The notes under the pieces are model-generated. The model was not told the origin of the DNA and made no database searches. It was given only the letters and a program-made list of their open reading frames with translations. Below, piece after piece: positions 1 to 7,698 of a DNA stretch of 64,000 bases. A program made the position numbers and the translations under genes. The stretch's first letter is position 1; the number at the start of each line of letters is the position of its first letter. This stretch comes from an uncultured Verrucomicrobiota bacterium (lineage in GTDB: Bacteria; Verrucomicrobiota; Verrucomicrobiia; Verrucomicrobiales; Verrucomicrobiaceae): positions 1-64,000 of the forward strand of contig CAILZI010000174.1 of NCBI GenBank assembly GCA_903838675.1. Reading direction: 5' to 3'.

Positions 1-393
1 CTGCTTGAGGGGATCGGACAGCTCGGTCTTGGTTTTGAAGAGGGCGAGGATGACGTGCTCGACGCTGAGGTATTCGTCCTTGAGCTTTTTCTGCTCGTCC
101 TCGGCCTTGGTCATGAGCTCGCGCATTTCATTGGAGAGATGCAGGCCGCTGGTGCCGCCGCTGACTTTGGGCTGGCGGGCGAGGAGGGCTTCGACGCTGG
201 CTTTCAGGCTTTGCGCCGCCTCAGGATTCACGGCAGCCTTTTCAAACAGGGGCGTGGCGATGCCGCCCTCCTGCTCGAGCAGGGCGAGAATGAGGTGAGC
301 GGGCTTCAGTTCCTGATGGCCATGACGGGTGGCGATGGACTGGGAAGCATTGAAGGCCTCTTGGAGCTTAACGGTGAATTTTTCGGGGGACAT
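1..393 (-). CDS. clpB: ClpB disaggregase, N-terminal part (cut by window edge)
   Basis: The reverse strand is open from an ATG at 391-393 to the window edge, giving 131 residues that begin MSPEKFTVKLQEAF. The pattern is the Clp N-terminal double repeat: an ATRHGHQELKPAHLILALL segment is followed about 75 residues later by a second EYLSVEHVILALF segment. This arrangement marks the substrate-binding domain of ClpB, the cytosolic AAA+ disaggregase that works with DnaK. ClpC and ClpA share the fold, but the start and spacing fit ClpB better. The AAA modules lie outside the window. A weak possible promoter on the reverse strand (TTGTCC, 15-nt spacer, TATCAA; + strand 494-520) and an 11-bp palindrome at 528-538 lie upstream. 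No CIRCE element is seen. Confidence 0.9.
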   Translation of the reverse strand, partial: MSPEKFTVKLQEAFNASQSIATRHGHQELKPAHLILALLEQEGGIATPLFEKAAVNPEAAQSLKASVEALLARQPKVSGGTSGLHLSNEMRELMTKAEDEQKKLKDEYLSVEHVILALFKTKTELSDPLKQ

Positions 394-932
394 GGTTGGT
401 GGGAGAAGGGTTGTTTCTCTGACTCTCTTGCGGGAAGCATGCCACAGCCGCGGCATGGGCTGCTACGCTTGATTTGTCGAGGTTGGGGCACTTTTGATAC
501 GGTTGGCGGGCGCCGGACAAGTGTATGACTGTCACAGTAAAAAGGCCGAAGTGGCACAGATGTGCTCTATAAATCGGGGGCCATGCCTGATGGCGCTGGG
601 GCAAGCGCGGCCATCGGTAGTTGGGGTGGTATAGGAGTTCTGTCTGGTCATGGAGCCGACGTGGCGGAGCTCATTGCAGGCGTTGCTGGTGGGCGCGGTG
701 TGTGGCGGAATGATGGGTTTCCCAGATTAGACAGCAAAACCCAGGGAAGCTCCGCCAAGGCTCAGCATTCCTGGGCTATATTACGCAGCCCCTTCAGGGC
801 TGGTGTGAGGTGGAGCCGGCTGGAGAAAGGTGGCATCATTATGCCAAGGAACTTTCGAGTGGAGGTATGAGGGATTGGCAGGTGAAAATTGAACGATGTC
901 CCGCCTTAACCAAGTGGCACATACGCCAAGGC
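394..932. other. Intergenic region with two hairpins, no convincing gene
   Basis: This 539-nt stretch separates the divergent clpB start from the transporter stop. Open frames in it lack signal peptides, recognisable motifs or plausible starts and look like chance. Two inverted repeats are visible. CCCAGG (740-745) pairs with CCTGGG (770-775), and AGCCC (787-791) pairs with GGGCT (797-801). They resemble the dispersed GC-rich hairpins often seen between genes in Verrucomicrobia and Planctomycetes, but that family membership is from memory and not tested. The 11-bp palindrome ACTGTCACAGT at 528-538 could be an operator for clpB. Confidence 0.4.
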
Positions 933-2123
933 CTATTTCTCCCGCCCGGGGATCTCCGTGCTTGCGCTGCTGCCGATGGTTTCGTCCTCGTTCATCTGCA
1001 GGTCGTAGCCTGCGACCTCCACTTCGCCGTGGCGTACTTTCTTTTTGGCCATGGCGACGGAGATCCACTGGAATTCGGCGTTGTTGTCGAGCAGCACTTT
1101 GAGGACCATGGTGAGAGGCACGGCCAGAAACATGCCCAGCGGGCCCCAGAGCCAGCCCCAGAAGATGACGGAGAGAATGACCACCAGCGGGGAGATGCCG
1201 AAGCGGTTGCCGAGCATGGTGGGCTGCACGAAGTTATCGAGGAAGAAATTGATGCCGCCGTAGCCGATGGCGACGAAGATGGCGGTGGCGGGGCCATGCT
1301 GCACGAGCGCCTCAACGATGGCGGGAACGGAGGCTGCGGTGCTGCCCACGGCAGGGATGTAATTGAACAGGAACGCCAGCAGCGCCCAGAGGAGAGGGTA
1401 GTGAAGATCGAAGAACCAGCACCAAAAGCCTGCCATCAGACCTGTGAGTGCGCTGATGAGGGTTTTGACCCCGAGGTATTTCTGGATGTCGTCCGCGCTG
1501 CGCATCAGGCCGGTGAGATCGGGGCCGCCGGAGAGGTGCACGGCCTGCAGACGGCTCTGCGTGCCGTGTGCTTCCATGAGGATGAACATCATGACGATGA
1601 TGACCATGATCAGGCTGGCGAGAAACGTCGCCAAAGTGCCGAAGGTGCTGATCCCAAAGGAGCCGAGACTGCTCATGACATCCTGCTGGGTGGCCCAGCC
1701 GATGAGGTTGTTCCAGTCGAACAGGCCGCTGACCGTGCCCTTGGCACCTGCGACACCATTGGCTTCGAGCCAGGCGGCAGCGTCATTGGAGTACTGCTGT
1801 AGACCGCGCAAGTAGCGCGGCAGATCCGCCCAGAAGCTGATGAGCAGGCGCACGCCGACGGTGACCATGCCCGCAAGCGCTCCCAAATTTACGAGCATGG
1901 TGATGCCGAGTGCCAAGCCGGCGGGCACCTTGTGCCGCATGAGCCAGCGCACCATCGGGTAGCTAAGCACCGCAAGGAAGAAGGCATAGACGATGGGCAC
2001 CAGTACATTGGCGGCGATCTTCATGCCGGTCAGCACGACAAACAAACACGCCAGCGTGACAACCGCCTGAGAGCCTTTGCGGCCCCAATCCACGGTCTGA
2101 TCCTGCTCCTGAAACAATGACAT
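933..2123 (-). CDS. AI-2E family transporter (UPF0118/PerM-like)
   Basis: This is a 396-residue integral membrane protein. The first hydrophobic helix pair (TLACLFVVLTGMKIAANVLV) is followed by a region typical of the family, a long periplasmic segment, and a C-terminal bundle of hydrophobic helices containing PLLWALLAFLFNYIPAVGS and GPLGMFLAVPLTMVLKVLL. Both C-terminal patterns are characteristic of AI-2E/PerM proteins (about 350-400 residues, eight helices). Family members export autoinducer-2 or act as ion antiporters, so the substrate cannot be read from sequence. I chose the ATG at 2121-2123; a TTG three codons upstream is possible and neither has a clear ribosome-binding site. The C-terminal 40 residues are polar and cytoplasmic. 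It diverges from the M48 protease gene. Confidence 0.85.
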   Translation of the reverse strand: MSLFQEQDQTVDWGRKGSQAVVTLACLFVVLTGMKIAANVLVPIVYAFFLAVLSYPMVRWLMRHKVPAGLALGITMLVNLGALAGMVTVGVRLLISFWADLPRYLRGLQQYSNDAAAWLEANGVAGAKGTVSGLFDWNNLIGWATQQDVMSSLGSFGISTFGTLATFLASLIMVIIVMMFILMEAHGTQSRLQAVHLSGGPDLTGLMRSADDIQKYLGVKTLISALTGLMAGFWCWFFDLHYPLLWALLAFLFNYIPAVGSTAASVPAIVEALVQHGPATAIFVAIGYGGINFFLDNFVQPTMLGNRFGISPLVVILSVIFWGWLWGPLGMFLAVPLTMVLKVLLDNNAEFQWISVAMAKKKVRHGEVEVAGYDLQMNEDETIGSSASTEIPGREK

Positions 2124-2185
2124 GAGTTGCAATGCCGCAAAATAGCTGCTGGCTCAAGATTTTTCCATGAAGTATAAGGCGATGC

Positions 2186-3052
2186 ATGATCTCCACGCTT
2201 CACCGGCTTCTCTTACTCAAGCGAATCTCCGTCTTTGGGGACGACCGCAGACGCGGTGGTCCGGGCCTCAACCCGCGCATCATCATCGGGCTGCTGATCA
2301 TCGTTGGATCATTGGTTTACAATTGGTTTGCCACCACCCACTACCACAACGAGTTCACGGGGCGGGACCAAACGCTGGCACTGGCCACGCCGCAGGAGGA
2401 GATCGCCCTGGGGCTGCAATCTGCGCCGCAGATGATCCGGGAAAGTGGCGGGCTCTCGCGCAACGCCAAGGGGCGGGAGCTGGTAGACCGGGTGGGTGCA
2501 CGGTTGATTGCTTCGACCGCGGCGCGGGAGACTTCGTATCAGTTCAAATTTCATCTGCTGGCAGACACCGAAACGGTGAATGCCTTCGCTCTGCCTGGAG
2601 GGCAGATTTTCATCACCGAGGCTCTGTTTCGCCGCCTGAAGTCTGAAGATCAGCTCGCGGGTGTGCTGGGGCATGAGATGGGACATGTCGTGGGACGGCA
2701 CTCCAACGAACAGATGGCGCATTCCAGTCTCCTGAGCGGGATTGCGCAAGGGGTGGGGGTGATGTTTTCAGACGGGCACAGCAATACGGGTGCGCAGATT
2801 GCCAACATGGTGGCGCAGTGGCGGGTGATGAAGTTCAGCCGCGATGACGAATCGGAATCCGATGCGCTCGGTGTGCGTTTTATGATGCAGGCGGGTTATG
2901 ATCCTGAGGCGCTGATTGGCGTGATGGAAATCCTGGCCCAGGTGAGCGGTGGCGCGAACAGTTCGGACTTTATGAGTTCGCATCCGAATCCGGCGAACCG
3001 GATGGAGCATATACGTGAGGCGATTGCGAAGGAGAAGGCGGGGGCGCGGTGA
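2186..3052 (+). CDS. Membrane-anchored M48 family zinc metallopeptidase
   Basis: The 288-residue product has a basic N-terminus, one membrane helix at about 31-48, and an extracytoplasmic M48 domain. HEMGH at 163-167 supplies two zinc-binding histidines and the catalytic glutamate. SRDDESESD at 218-226 supplies the third ligand (Glu222) in the E-x-x-x-D context. The C-terminal SSHPNPANRMEHI segment is the usual end of Oma1/LoiP-like members. BepA-type TPRs are absent, so a membrane or envelope protein quality-control role of the Oma1/LoiP type is most likely. It stands alone, divergent from the transporter and convergent with the sulfatase gene. Confidence 0.88.
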   Translation: MISTLHRLLLLKRISVFGDDRRRGGPGLNPRIIIGLLIIVGSLVYNWFATTHYHNEFTGRDQTLALATPQEEIALGLQSAPQMIRESGGLSRNAKGRELVDRVGARLIASTAARETSYQFKFHLLADTETVNAFALPGGQIFITEALFRRLKSEDQLAGVLGHEMGHVVGRHSNEQMAHSSLLSGIAQGVGVMFSDGHSNTGAQIANMVAQWRVMKFSRDDESESDALGVRFMMQAGYDPEALIGVMEILAQVSGGANSSDFMSSHPNPANRMEHIREAIAKEKAGAR

Positions 3053-3082
3053 GACGAGAGGGGGCTCAGGGAACGCTCTAGA

Positions 3083-3100
3083 GCGGCGCTGAAGCGCCGC
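3083..3100. terminator. Perfect hairpin between convergent genes
   Basis: GCGGCGC at 3083-3089 pairs perfectly with GCGCCGC at 3094-3100 around a TGAA loop. It lies in the 73-nt gap between the convergent protease and sulfatase genes. There is no U-tract on either side, so intrinsic termination is uncertain. It may instead be a dispersed palindromic element. Confidence 0.4.
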
Positions 3101-3125
3101 AGTCCGGGGACGCTGTCGCGTTATG

Positions 3126-4583
3126 TTATGGAGCTAGTCCAAGGGGGCGGTTTTCGGTGCCTTGGACTTTGAGCAGGGCATCGCCGAGCTCCTTGCGTGT
3201 GGGTTCTGCGAGCTTTTTCAGGCGCTCCACGATCCCGGGGTGGTCTTGGGCGAGGTCTTTGGTTTCGCCCGGATCGTCTTTGAGATTGAACAGGGAGAGG
3301 CCGATATTTTCCACGCGGTAGCCGTGGCGTGAGGCGATGCCAGCGATGCCGCTTTGAGTGATCGCCTTGGGTTTCATCTGGCCGAAGCGGGCTGGTTTGC
3401 CATCGCGGCCGGGCTCGCCATCCACGGTGATGTAGGGATGGGGGAAGTGCAGCTTCCACTGGCCGCTGCGTATGGCCTGCAGTTCATCGCCGCCATAGAA
3501 CACCAGCGCTTCGTGGGGAGATTGTGAGCCTGGTTTTCCTTCCAGAAGTGGGAGGATGTTTTTGCCGTCGATTTTGCGTTCGGAGAGTTTGCCGCCGATC
3601 AAAGTGGAGATCGTTGGGAGCAGGTCGATTTCCATCACGGGCTCATCGCAGACCTGCGCTGCGGGCACATGGCCGGGCCAGCGGGCGATGAAAGGGCTGC
3701 GCACGCCGCCATCGAAGGTCGTGAGCTTGCCCTCGCGCAGGGGCTTGGCGCTGCCGGCGTGATTGCCGTAGCTGAGGAAGGGGCCGTTGTCGGAGTAGAG
3801 GATGACCAGTGTGTTTTGATCGATTCCGCAGTGTTTGAGGGTGTCGAGGATCTGGCCCACAGAGACATCGAGCTCCTGCACGACGTCGCCATAGAGTCCT
3901 GCGCTGGATTTGCCGCGGAAGGTGGGGGAGGAGAAGATGGGGACGTGAGGCATCACATGGGGGACGTAGAGGAAGAAGGGCTGATCTTTGTGCCGATGGA
4001 TGAAGCTTGTCGCGCTTTCGGTGAAGCGGTGGGTGAACTGGCTTTGATCGGGATCGGTCTCGATGACTTTCAAGCCGTCGTAGAAGGGCAGAGGCGGCAT
4101 TTCCTGCGCCAGGGAAGGGTGGTATTTGCTGTTGTCGTTTGAGTAGGGAATGCCGAGGAATTCATCGAAGCCGTTGCGGAGTGGATTGAAGAGCAGATCG
4201 GTGCCGAGATGCCATTTGCCGAAGGCGGCGGTGGCGTAGCCGCGTGCCTTGCACATTTCAGGCAGCAGGAATTCGTCGGGATGGATGCCCTCCTTGCTGG
4301 TGTGATTCAAAGCCCCCTGCATGCCGACGCGGTTTGCGTAGCAGCCGGTCATCAGCGCCGCGCGCGAGGCGCTGCACACGGCCTGCGCGACGTAGAAGCT
4401 GGTGAACTTCATTCCTTCGGATGCCATGCGGTCCATGTTTGGCGTCTTGATCTTGTCTGCGCCAAAGCAGCCCATGTCGGCGTAGCCCAGATCATCGAGC
4501 AAAATGATGACGACATTCGGCGGGCGTTGATCGGCGGCGGAAAGAGTGAGGGAGGTGAGGAGCAGGGCGAGCAGCAGACGCAT
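3126..4583 (-). CDS. Secreted sulfatase (formylglycine-dependent, type I)
   Basis: The 485-residue protein has a signal peptide (MRLLLALLLTSLTLSAADQ). It then follows the type I sulfatase plan: VVIILLDDLGYADMG with the metal-binding Asp pair at 30-31, and CSASR at 70-74, the C-x-A-S-R signature whose Cys70 is converted to formylglycine. FGKWHLG at about 121-127 and the YSDNGPF calcium-site segment further on are also present. It hydrolyses sulfate esters in the periplasm or outside the cell. The natural substrate (an algal or animal sulfated glycan, or a small aryl sulfate) cannot be told from sequence, and no glycoside hydrolase or maturase gene lies nearby. It diverges from the gene at 4683 across about 100 nt. 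Confidence 0.92.
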   Translation of the reverse strand: MRLLLALLLTSLTLSAADQRPPNVVIILLDDLGYADMGCFGADKIKTPNMDRMASEGMKFTSFYVAQAVCSASRAALMTGCYANRVGMQGALNHTSKEGIHPDEFLLPEMCKARGYATAAFGKWHLGTDLLFNPLRNGFDEFLGIPYSNDNSKYHPSLAQEMPPLPFYDGLKVIETDPDQSQFTHRFTESATSFIHRHKDQPFFLYVPHVMPHVPIFSSPTFRGKSSAGLYGDVVQELDVSVGQILDTLKHCGIDQNTLVILYSDNGPFLSYGNHAGSAKPLREGKLTTFDGGVRSPFIARWPGHVPAAQVCDEPVMEIDLLPTISTLIGGKLSERKIDGKNILPLLEGKPGSQSPHEALVFYGGDELQAIRSGQWKLHFPHPYITVDGEPGRDGKPARFGQMKPKAITQSGIAGIASRHGYRVENIGLSLFNLKDDPGETKDLAQDHPGIVERLKKLAEPTRKELGDALLKVQGTENRPLGLAP

Positions 4584-4682
4584 GGCATCATCGTGGCAAA
4601 TGCAGGGTGAACTGGCGAGTTTTTTTGCAGCGCATTGCCGTGGTGCTTGCCAGCAGCCTCGTTTCCTGACTACTATCTGGCC

Positions 4683-5483
4683 ATGATCTGGCGTGTGGCG
4701 GCAGTCTTGGCGGTGATTTTCTGGGCGGTGATGTCCGGACTGCTGGTGCGTGACGTTTATTTTCCTGAAGCTTCGCGCTTTGCCATCGTGCCGCCGCGCA
4801 TGGTGATGGACATGTTTTTGCGGCAGTCAGAATCCTTTGGCTGCACGCTGCATCTCTACCACCAGCGCGAAAAAATCGGCCATGCGAACCTGCAGGTGAA
4901 CCGCCGCATCAAGCCGGATAATCAGACGGTGTATGACATGATCGCGCACGGTGTGGTGGAGCAGGTGATGCCGAACGAAACGGTGCGGAGCATCATGGCG
5001 ACGTGGAGCATGGGCTGCACACTGGCGGATGCCGAGCGCTGGCAAAATCTGGTGATCAAAGCCAGCCTGCCGCAGCGTGACGCGAGCATGCGCGTGGCAT
5101 GGAGCGAAGCGCAACCGGCGCCTGAAGTGCTGGTGCAGCAGGGGGAGCGTGTGGTGATGAATTCGCAGGATGTGAAGCTGCTCATGGGCATGGGGAGCGG
5201 CAAGGAAAGTGCGCTGGCCATGCTCTCGCTGCTGGGCGGGGGGATGCCGAAAACGGGCACGCAACTGGAACAGAAAGACACGATTAAACTGCAGGCGCGT
5301 GAGGGCATGATGATGCTGGCAGGCAGGCGGCGGAAGTGCTTTGTGCTCACGCTGCCGATCATGGGAATGTACGAGGTCAAAATGATCTTCACTGAGGCGG
5401 GTGAGCTTGCGCGCATCGACCTTCCAGACGACTACGTGCTGCTGGAGCCCACGATTAACGGGCTGCAGGAAGCCGTGCACTGA
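4683..5483 (+). CDS. Unknown protein with single N-terminal membrane helix
   Basis: The reading frame is open from 4635, but the ATG at 4683 is preferred because the hydrophobic anchor then starts the protein (MIWRVAAVLAVIFWAVMSGLL). The remaining about 245 residues are soluble, contain mixed alpha/beta-looking sequence and match no family I recognise. The stop is followed after 18 nt by an ABC ATPase gene, suggesting one transcript. A periplasmic domain tied to the ATPase is possible, but no permease is encoded here and this protein has too few membrane segments to be one. Confidence 0.7.
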   Translation: MIWRVAAVLAVIFWAVMSGLLVRDVYFPEASRFAIVPPRMVMDMFLRQSESFGCTLHLYHQREKIGHANLQVNRRIKPDNQTVYDMIAHGVVEQVMPNETVRSIMATWSMGCTLADAERWQNLVIKASLPQRDASMRVAWSEAQPAPEVLVQQGERVVMNSQDVKLLMGMGSGKESALAMLSLLGGGMPKTGTQLEQKDTIKLQAREGMMMLAGRRRKCFVLTLPIMGMYEVKMIFTEAGELARIDLPDDYVLLEPTINGLQEAVH

Positions 5484-5501
5484 TTCGAACCTTTTTGAAG
5501 C

Positions 5502-6221
5502 ATGATCGAGATTGAAGACCTCACGATGAACTATGGCGAGCTGCGGGCGCTGGATGGATTGAATCTCACCATCAAGCCCGGCGAATTGTTTGCCTTCCTG
5601 GGGCCGAACGGCGCTGGCAAGACCACCGCCATGAAACTGCTCACCGGGCTGATGAAGCCGGATGCCGGGCGGGTGAAGCTGTGCGGACACGATGTGCAGC
5701 TGGAATCCATGCAGGCCAAGGCATTGCTCGGCTATGTGCCGGATGTGGCGGTGTTTTATGAGAAGCTCACGCCGCTGGAGTTCATGGACTTCATTGCGGA
5801 ACTGTTTGAGATGTATCCGGCCCATGCAGAGGCACAAACCGACGCGCTGTTCACCAAGTTTGCCCTGCACGAGTACTCAAGGCAGCGCATTGAGAACCTC
5901 AGCCACGGCACGCGGCAACGGCTCGCCATCGCCAGTGCGCTGCTGCATGATCCGAAGGTTTTTGTCATCGACGAGCCGATGGTCGGCCTGGACCCCATAC
6001 ATGCGCGAACCGTGAAGCGGGAGATCAAGGAGCGGAGTCAGGCCGGCACCACGGTGCTGATGAGTACGCATCTGCTGAACATTGCGGAGGAGCTGGCTGA
6101 TCGAATTGGAATCATCCATCATGGCAAGCTCATTGCTCTGGGCACGCTGGAGGAGCTACGGCGGGATCATGAGAAGCGGGGGCGGCGGCTGGAGGACATC
6201 TTCTTGAGCATGGTGGAATGA
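5502..6221 (+). CDS. ABC transporter ATP-binding protein (orphan ATPase)
   Basis: The 239-residue protein is a complete nucleotide-binding domain. It has Walker A GPNGAGKT at 34-41, signature LSHGTRQR at 133-140, Walker B VFVIDEP at 153-159 followed by a D-loop (GLDP), and the switch His190 in MSTHLL. The sequence resembles the CcmA/YxlF/NatA-like export class that pairs with ABC-2 permeases. The signature SHGTRQR departs from the usual SGGQ/SxGxxQR only mildly. No permease gene lies on either side: upstream is a single-helix unknown protein and downstream a glutathione peroxidase. The partner must be elsewhere or be unconventional. Confidence 0.92.
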   Translation: MIEIEDLTMNYGELRALDGLNLTIKPGELFAFLGPNGAGKTTAMKLLTGLMKPDAGRVKLCGHDVQLESMQAKALLGYVPDVAVFYEKLTPLEFMDFIAELFEMYPAHAEAQTDALFTKFALHEYSRQRIENLSHGTRQRLAIASALLHDPKVFVIDEPMVGLDPIHARTVKREIKERSQAGTTVLMSTHLLNIAEELADRIGIIHHGKLIALGTLEELRRDHEKRGRRLEDIFLSMVE

Positions 6222-6261
6222 CCTGAAACCAAGAGGGCATGCGACACGTTCATTTACCCAC

Positions 6262-6786
6262 ATGAAAACCCTGCTCCTTTCCTTCCTCATGACCTCAATG
6301 GCTTTTGCTGCTGACACCAACGTTCAAGACATCGCGGTCAAAGACATCGACGGCAAAAGTAGCACGCTGAAAGCTTATGCGGGCAAGGTGCTGCTGATTG
6401 TGAATGTCGCCTCTGAGTGCGGGTACACGCCGCAGTATGCCGGACTGCAGGCGCTGTATGAAAAGATGAGCGGCAAGGGGCTGGCGGTGCTCGGATTTCC
6501 CTGCAACGATTTCGGTGGTCAGGAGCCGGGCAGCGAGGCAGAGATCAAGAGCTTCTGTTCCCTGAACTACAAGGTGACGTTTCCCATGTTTGCCAAAGTG
6601 GCGATCAAGGGGGACAGCAAGCACCCGCTGTATGCTGCGCTGCAATCGGCCGTGGGCGGTGAAGTGGGCTGGAACTTTGAGAAATTTCTAGTGAGCAAGG
6701 ACGGCAAGGTGTTGCAGCGCTTTGGCTCGGATGTGGCGCCTGATTCACCGGAGCTGATGGCTGCGATTGAGGCGGCGCTGAAGTAG
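6262..6786 (+). CDS. Exported glutathione peroxidase family protein
   Basis: The 174-residue protein starts with a signal peptide (MKTLLLSFLMTSMAFAADTN), placing it in the periplasm. The peroxidatic residue is Cys53 in NVASECGYTPQY, where selenoproteins have Sec. Cys81-Asn-Asp and Gln87 (GFPCNDFGGQEPG) and Trp137-Asn138 (GWNFEKF) complete the catalytic tetrad and a likely resolving cysteine. Bacterial members generally use thioredoxin-like reductants rather than glutathione. It follows the ABC ATPase gene by 40 nt and converges on the small membrane protein gene, with four nucleotides between the stops. Confidence 0.92.
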   Translation: MKTLLLSFLMTSMAFAADTNVQDIAVKDIDGKSSTLKAYAGKVLLIVNVASECGYTPQYAGLQALYEKMSGKGLAVLGFPCNDFGGQEPGSEAEIKSFCSLNYKVTFPMFAKVAIKGDSKHPLYAALQSAVGGEVGWNFEKFLVSKDGKVLQRFGSDVAPDSPELMAAIEAALK

Positions 6787-6790
6787 TTGC

Positions 6791-7084
6791 TTACTTTTTG
6801 CGCCGTAACCCAAGTGCGATCACCACGGTCAAAAGGATGACACCTTGCATCCAGACAAGGCCGCGACTAACCGCAGGCAATAGTGCAAACCAATGAGGTG
6901 GGGTCTTTTCATCGTAAATATACCAGGAAATCGGAAAGCCTACATTCCAGACGTAATGTCTTGGATCTGAACCTTGGTATTTGAAAAACGGACGCCCATG
7001 CCGTGGGAAAAAGTCGATGACGCTAAATATGAGGATCAAGCCCGCCAAAAAGTAGACATATGCTTTGGATCGAATGAACTGCAT
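6791..7084 (-). CDS. Small two-helix membrane protein, unknown
   Basis: From the ATG at 7082-7084 this gives 97 residues. There is one hydrophobic helix near the N-terminus (VYFLAGLILIFSVIDFF) and one near the C-terminus (GVILLTVVIALGL) followed by a basic RRKK tail. Aromatic residues are abundant between them. A TTG eight codons upstream, overlapping the recO stop codon, is an alternative start that would couple the two genes. No family is recognised. It lies directly downstream of recO on the same strand. Confidence 0.6.
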   Translation of the reverse strand: MQFIRSKAYVYFLAGLILIFSVIDFFPRHGRPFFKYQGSDPRHYVWNVGFPISWYIYDEKTPPHWFALLPAVSRGLVWMQGVILLTVVIALGLRRKK

Positions 7085-7104
7085 GATGGTGTGTTCGTTG
7101 AAAT

Positions 7105-7650
7105 TCAATGCTTCGTCATCCAGTCCGCCAGCTGCCGCCTTTGCACGGGCAGCTTGCGATGGAAGCTGTCTTCGATGGCGGCGGCGGCCATGCCGGTTTC
7201 GCCTTCGGGGATGATGCCGAGCATTTCGGCGAGGCGCTGCTCGAAGCGGGTGATCAAGGCGGGCACGGGCTCCTTGGCAGCGAGGTAATCGAGGGCTTTG
7301 ACGAGCAGTTCGTAAATCTCGGGGATGGGAGAGTTGGTTTCGGCGACGAGGGTGATGAGTTTGACGAGGTAGGTGGCGGCGAGAACGCGACCGTAGCTTT
7401 CGCGCAGGCCGAGGCGGGGATTGGTCCAGCGGGCTTCGGCGAGGGTGTGGAGGTCGCTTGATTTGCTGCGGACGAAGCGGAGCTCGGCGGAGACAAAAAG
7501 GTCCAGCACGCCGTAGAGCGGGGATTTGGGGCGGAGGGATCCTTTGGCGATGGTTTTGAACAGGCCGACCTCAGGCGAGCACCATTGTACAATGAGGCTG
7601 CTCTCCGCGTAGCGCGTGCGTCCGATGAGGATGGCCTCGGTTTTTTCCAT
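7105..7650 (-). CDS. recO: DNA repair protein RecO (short form)
   Basis: The 181-residue protein begins MEKTEAILIGRTRYAESSLIV, the OB-fold start typical of RecO, continues with LYGVLDLFVSAELRFV, and ends in the helical domain (FEQRLAEMLGIIPE). RecO helps load RecA onto SSB-coated single-stranded DNA with RecR and anneals complementary strands. Usual length is about 230-250 residues. This one is shorter and lacks the four-cysteine zinc motif seen in many members. The frame is intact and the end is followed at once by the small membrane protein gene. Confidence 0.85.
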   Translation of the reverse strand: MEKTEAILIGRTRYAESSLIVQWCSPEVGLFKTIAKGSLRPKSPLYGVLDLFVSAELRFVRSKSSDLHTLAEARWTNPRLGLRESYGRVLAATYLVKLITLVAETNSPIPEIYELLVKALDYLAAKEPVPALITRFEQRLAEMLGIIPEGETGMAAAAIEDSFHRKLPVQRRQLADWMTKH

Positions 7651-7698
7651 GATGACAAAAGGCGTTGAACTCGCACGCCAAGCCGCTATCTACGCTGC

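Noticed and set aside
562..870. 102-codon plus-strand frame in the first intergenic region
   Set aside because: It runs through two hairpins, has Gly/Ala/Trp-rich random composition and no export signal or homologous motif.
810..1802. 330-codon plus-strand frame opposite the AI-2E transporter gene
   Set aside because: Rich in His, Asp, Glu and Gly with no hydrophobic core, typical of the complement of a membrane protein gene.
4827..5870. 347-codon minus-strand frame opposite the unknown protein and ABC ATPase genes
   Set aside because: It spans two well-supported plus-strand genes and has His/Arg-rich random character.
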